Source: Diplocarpon mali (Eukaryota > Ascomycota > Leotiomycetes > Helotiales > Drepanopezizaceae). Taken from it: DNA of 10,943 bases. A program made the translations under genes and the position numbers. The notes under the pieces were generated by a model, which ran no database searches, had not been told where the DNA came from, and saw only the letters and a program-made list of their open reading frames with translations. Below are positions 9,052 through 10,943 of this stretch, piece after piece; within the stretch, counting starts at the first letter, position 1, and each line of letters begins with the position of its first letter. The stretch covers positions 1 through 10,943 of the forward strand of contig JAENRP010000675.1 in NCBI GenBank assembly GCA_024741835.1, written 5' to 3'.

Positions 9052-9066
9052 AAAGGAGGAGGGTAG
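9052..9066 (+). promoter_or_regulatory. Polypurine tract
   Basis: AAAGGAGGAGGG followed by TAG, ending exactly at the first base of the 3' LTR. This is the expected primer for plus-strand DNA synthesis, and its place confirms the LTR boundary. Unlike nearby sequence it keeps its guanines because they are in GpG and GpA context. Confidence 0.88.
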
Positions 9067-9373
9067 TATAATAGCTGTACCCCCAACTAGTGCAATTACT
9101 TAAGAGTATAGCGTTTTAAGGTTTCGCAATCTCGATTCAATATAGGATTATTTCAAATCGACCCTAAAGGTATAAAAGGATATTCTTATATAATATTATA
9201 TAAACGGGCAAAGAGCTTTAAGCTACTTATATATATAAGGGAGAAGGGCTCTCCTATAGGGAGGGCTCTTTAACTTCTTCGTTTCCTTCGTATTAGACCT
9301 ATAGAATACGCCTTTTACACCACTTCTTGCTACCATACTTAATCTTGCACTTCGGCGGTTCTGTGTCGTTATA
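9067..9373 (+). repeat. 3' LTR of the chromovirus
   Basis: 307 bp, the partner of 1820-2126. It begins TATAATAG where the 5' LTR has TGTAACGG, i.e. the terminal TG has become TA and the following CG has become TA. It ends GTTATA, which would be the exact inverse of TGTAAC if the last ATA came from ACA. It is preceded by a purine tract and followed by TCAAC, the second copy of the target duplication. The TATA motif (about 9228-9238) and the AACTTCTTCGTTT segment (9272-9284) are conserved at the same offsets as in the 5' LTR. Confidence 0.95.
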
Positions 9374-9378
9374 TCAAC
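9374..9378. repeat. Target-site duplication TCAAC, right copy
   Basis: Exact match of 1815-1819, immediately after the 3' LTR end at 9373. Removing 1820-9378 leaves one TCAAC and restores a continuous minus-strand copia reading frame. Confidence 0.93.
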
Positions 9379-9599
9379 TACTAAGGATATAATTACTTAC
9401 CTTAGATCTAGCGCATATACTATCTATTGCTTTATTATCTATTTAATAAACTTAATAAATATATACTCTCTACCTTGGTCTATTAGCTTCTTACTCTTTA
9501 TACCCGCGGGCTAGGACTTTAAGCTAATATAAGAGTAGCAGACGCTTCTAAAGATGCAAATATAGTTTAGGCTTAGTTTCTATTCGAAATATACCTTAT

Positions 9600-10065
9600 A
9601 TAGCTATATTTAAATACTATTAACTATTAGTCTATTACCTATTCTATTTCGCAAGTATATATCTACTTTAACCGCAAGGTTCTAGAATTCTAATAGTAAG
9701 TTAGCATCTTATAATAGAGCGCGATAGTTAGTCTCTACTTACTAGATGCTTTGCTTAGTGATGCTATAAAAAAAAAAACCTTTATATATTATAATTGATT
9801 TATAATAAACTCCTTATTTTGCCTATTTATTAAGCTTTACCCTAATCTCTAATGTATTATCAGACTTAATAGCTATTAGCTTTAATTAGGTCTAGCGTTC
9901 CTCTATCACTTTCTAAGTTTCTAGCTTTTCTATAAGCTTAGATTTAGTCCTAGTACAAATAGTCTATATCTATTAAGTAGAGTTATCTACTATTTAAGAA
10001 AACCAATTATTTCTTTTAATTAAGGTTATAAATAGTCTAGTAGTATTAATAGATATTAACGCTAG
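9600..10065 (-). other. Copia integrase catalytic core
   Basis: Minus-strand motifs: NNWFS then IVDNST (Asp at 9985-9987, the first catalytic position), KSKLIEKLET, IAIKSDNTLEIRVKLNK (Asp at 9859-9861, the second), GVYYKS, then VETNYRALL (candidate catalytic Glu 9733-9735), AVKVDIYLRNR and YKVYFE. This is the standard copia integrase sequence of motifs, including RSDN-like and YLxNR blocks. The spacing from the second Asp to the candidate Glu is 41 residues, longer than the usual 35, and includes an A11 tract (poly-Phe on the minus strand), so the Glu assignment is tentative. Confidence 0.88.
9768..9778. repeat. A11 homopolymer within copia integrase
   Basis: Eleven A on the plus strand, read as three Phe codons on the minus strand between the GVYYKS and VETN motifs. 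Homopolymers of this kind change length easily, which may explain the enlarged Asp-Glu spacing around it. Confidence 0.6.
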
Positions 10066-10139
10066 TATTGAATCTTTCTATAGATTAAGCTTAGTTTGCA
10101 TTCGATTTTAAAGTTTTATTAGTTTGCAAATTCAATATA

Positions 10140-10270
10140 TTAAGCGATCCTTTAGTATTTAGATCTTCTATTTTAAAGTCGAGACCTTATATAGGTCCTT
10201 TAATTTCTCTAGCCTTAGATGCGCGAATCTTCTATATATTAGCTAATACCTTAATAGGCTTTCGGCATCT
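10140..10270 (-). other. Copia GAG-pre-integrase region
   Basis: On the minus strand, IYRRFAHLRLEKLKDL (His codon 10219-10221) closely follows the L-W-H-x-R-x-x-H-x-x-x-x-x-L pattern of the GAG-pre-integrase domain. It lies where expected, directly before the integrase zinc-finger region and core. The Trp-His pair is replaced by Ile-Tyr (CAC/CAT to TAT). Confidence 0.8.
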
Positions 10271-10360
10271 AATAGCTTTAGTAGCTTATTATCAGTTGAT
10301 ACTTTATTATTAGCAGCTAGAAAGGAATAGTAATAGCAGTTTAAGGTTTTACCATTTTCC

Positions 10361-10860
10361 AATTGCAAGCCTAGCTTAGGAGTCGTTTTTAATAAAACCG
10401 CAAGATCTACTTACGATCCTAGCTTAAGAGTCGATTTCCTAGAAATGGCAAGATTTACTTGCGGTCTTAGCTTAAGAGTCGTTTTTAATAAATCTACAAA
10501 GTTCACTTATAGTTTTAGCTTAGGAGTTATTTTTGCGAATTTCACTTGCGATCTTAGCTTAAGAGTTATTATTAGCAAATCTGCAGAATTCACTTATAAG
10601 CCTAGCCTAAAAGTCATTTTTATTAAATTCACTTATAGTCCTAGCTTAAGAGTTATCTTTAAAGACTTTTTACAATCTACTTATAGTCTTAGCTTAAGAG
10701 TTATTTTTACGAATTTTACTTATAATCCTAGCTTAAGAGTCTATTTATTCTTCTTATCCTCGCTTAATTATATTAAGGCAGAAAGTATACTTTCCTTAAA
10801 GGAATCCACTTATAGGTCTGGCCTAAGAGTTAATTTCTATAATATTACTTTTAAGATAAT
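10361..10860. repeat. Tandem array of 39- and 48-bp units
   Basis: A conserved AGCTTAAGAGT-like core recurs with starts near 10373, 10421, 10469, 10517, 10556, 10604, 10643, 10691, 10730 and 10820. Steps are 48, 48, 48, 39, 48, 39, 48, 39 and 90 bp. All steps are multiples of 3. On the minus strand, in the copia frame, the units read as 13- or 16-residue repeats built around T-(L/P)-K-L-x-x-Q-V-N-(F/S), with the Gln codon often now TAA. The 90-bp step holds a degenerate unit. The array sits between the off-window N-terminus and the GAG-pre-integrase motif. Confidence 0.88.
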
Positions 10861-10943
10861 ATAAAGTCTATCTTTAATTTTAACTTTAAAGATCACTTTA
10901 TAATTATTATTTTTAAACTATATAAATTGATTATTAAAAACTC

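Larger units (their letters stand above)
1820..9373 (+). mobile_element. Complete RIP-mutated Ty3/gypsy chromovirus, nested in a copia element
   Basis: A full-length LTR retrotransposon of 7,554 bp. Seen directly: two colinear 307-bp LTRs, the same 5-bp TCAAC on both outer sides, a polypurine tract abutting the 3' LTR, and internal gag and pol in the usual order protease, RT, RNase H, integrase. A chromodomain follows the integrase, which places it among the chromoviruses. Every protein domain is interrupted by TAA/TAG and occasional TGA codons, so the copy cannot make functional proteins. The frame nevertheless stays in register for about 4 kb, so damage is by substitution, not by indels. 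It sits head-to-head against the coding direction of the surrounding copia pol. Mobilisation by proteins from an intact relative elsewhere cannot be excluded from the sequence. Confidence 0.95.
9379..10943 (-). pseudogene. pol: Ty1/copia pol, 5' part (repeat segment, GAG-pre-integrase, integrase), RIP-inactivated
   Basis: Minus-strand continuation of the copia pol beyond the chromovirus (lowest codon base equals 1 modulo 3). From high to low coordinates: an unrecognised N-terminal bit, the tandem array at about 10361-10860, an acidic linker, the RRFAH motif of the GAG-pre-integrase domain, the integrase core, and the SYISLKS to FIKF region and VIISLVV just before the junction at 9379. The frame is colinear over 1.5 kb with stops but no frameshift. 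The protease domain is not visible; it lies off-window beyond 10943 or has been displaced by the repeats. Joined to 1-1819 it forms one pol read toward base 1. Confidence 0.9.

Noticed and set aside
10445..10864. Plus-strand open reading frame of 139 codons as a real gene
   Set aside because: It overlaps the in-frame minus-strand copia repeats, mirrors their periodicity, and has no recognised domain or start context; listed as a shadow.
1..10943. Recoded genetic code or mitochondrial DNA to explain the frequent TAA/TAG codons
   Set aside because: Cys, Gln, Trp, Asp and Glu positions are all changed by C-to-T or G-to-A in a dinucleotide-dependent way, and the LTR pair shows the same mutation directly, so the stops are mutational.

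Overview
The window is a gene-free, very A+T-rich block of a filamentous ascomycete-type genome (Pezizomycotina inferred; species not recognised). It is made of two nested LTR retrotransposons, both inactivated by C-to-T / G-to-A transition mutation that looks like repeat-induced point mutation (RIP). Signs are the scarcity of CA and TG, the excess of TA, and old reading frames that survive without indels but are full of TAA and TAG codons. No intact host gene, tRNA, rRNA, CRISPR array or bacterial-type signal was found.

Outer element: a Ty1/copia pol read on the minus strand. Its two arms are 9379-10943 (repeat-rich segment, GAG-pre-integrase motif, integrase) and 1-1819 (end of integrase region, linker, reverse transcriptase, RNase H). 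Both ends run off the window, so its LTRs, gag and probably its protease are not visible. When the inserted element and one copy of the target duplication are ignored, the minus-strand frame joins the two arms directly through the short motif after the integrase core.

Inner element: a complete Ty3/gypsy chromovirus on the plus strand at 1820-9373 (7,554 bp). It has two 307-bp LTRs (1820-2126 and 9067-9373), a 5-bp target-site duplication TCAAC (1815-1819 and 9374-9378) and a polypurine tract next to the 3' LTR. The primer-binding segment just after the 5' LTR matches the element's own predicted mRNA 5' end, as in self-priming Tf1-type elements, rather than a tRNA that I recognise. Order inside: leader 2127-2435; gag with a CCHC knuckle about 2436-3850; pol about 3749-7762 in the -1 frame (protease, RT, RNase H, integrase, chromodomain); then an in-frame tail of about 320 codons (7823-8776) that I cannot assign; then about 275 bp of 3' untranslated sequence.

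The only long open reading frame, 10445-10864 on the plus strand, is best read as the antisense shadow of a 39/48-bp tandem array inside the copia polyprotein. I see no new functional system. The points most worth checking are the nested junction, the self-priming complementarity, the unassigned post-chromodomain tail and the coding tandem array.
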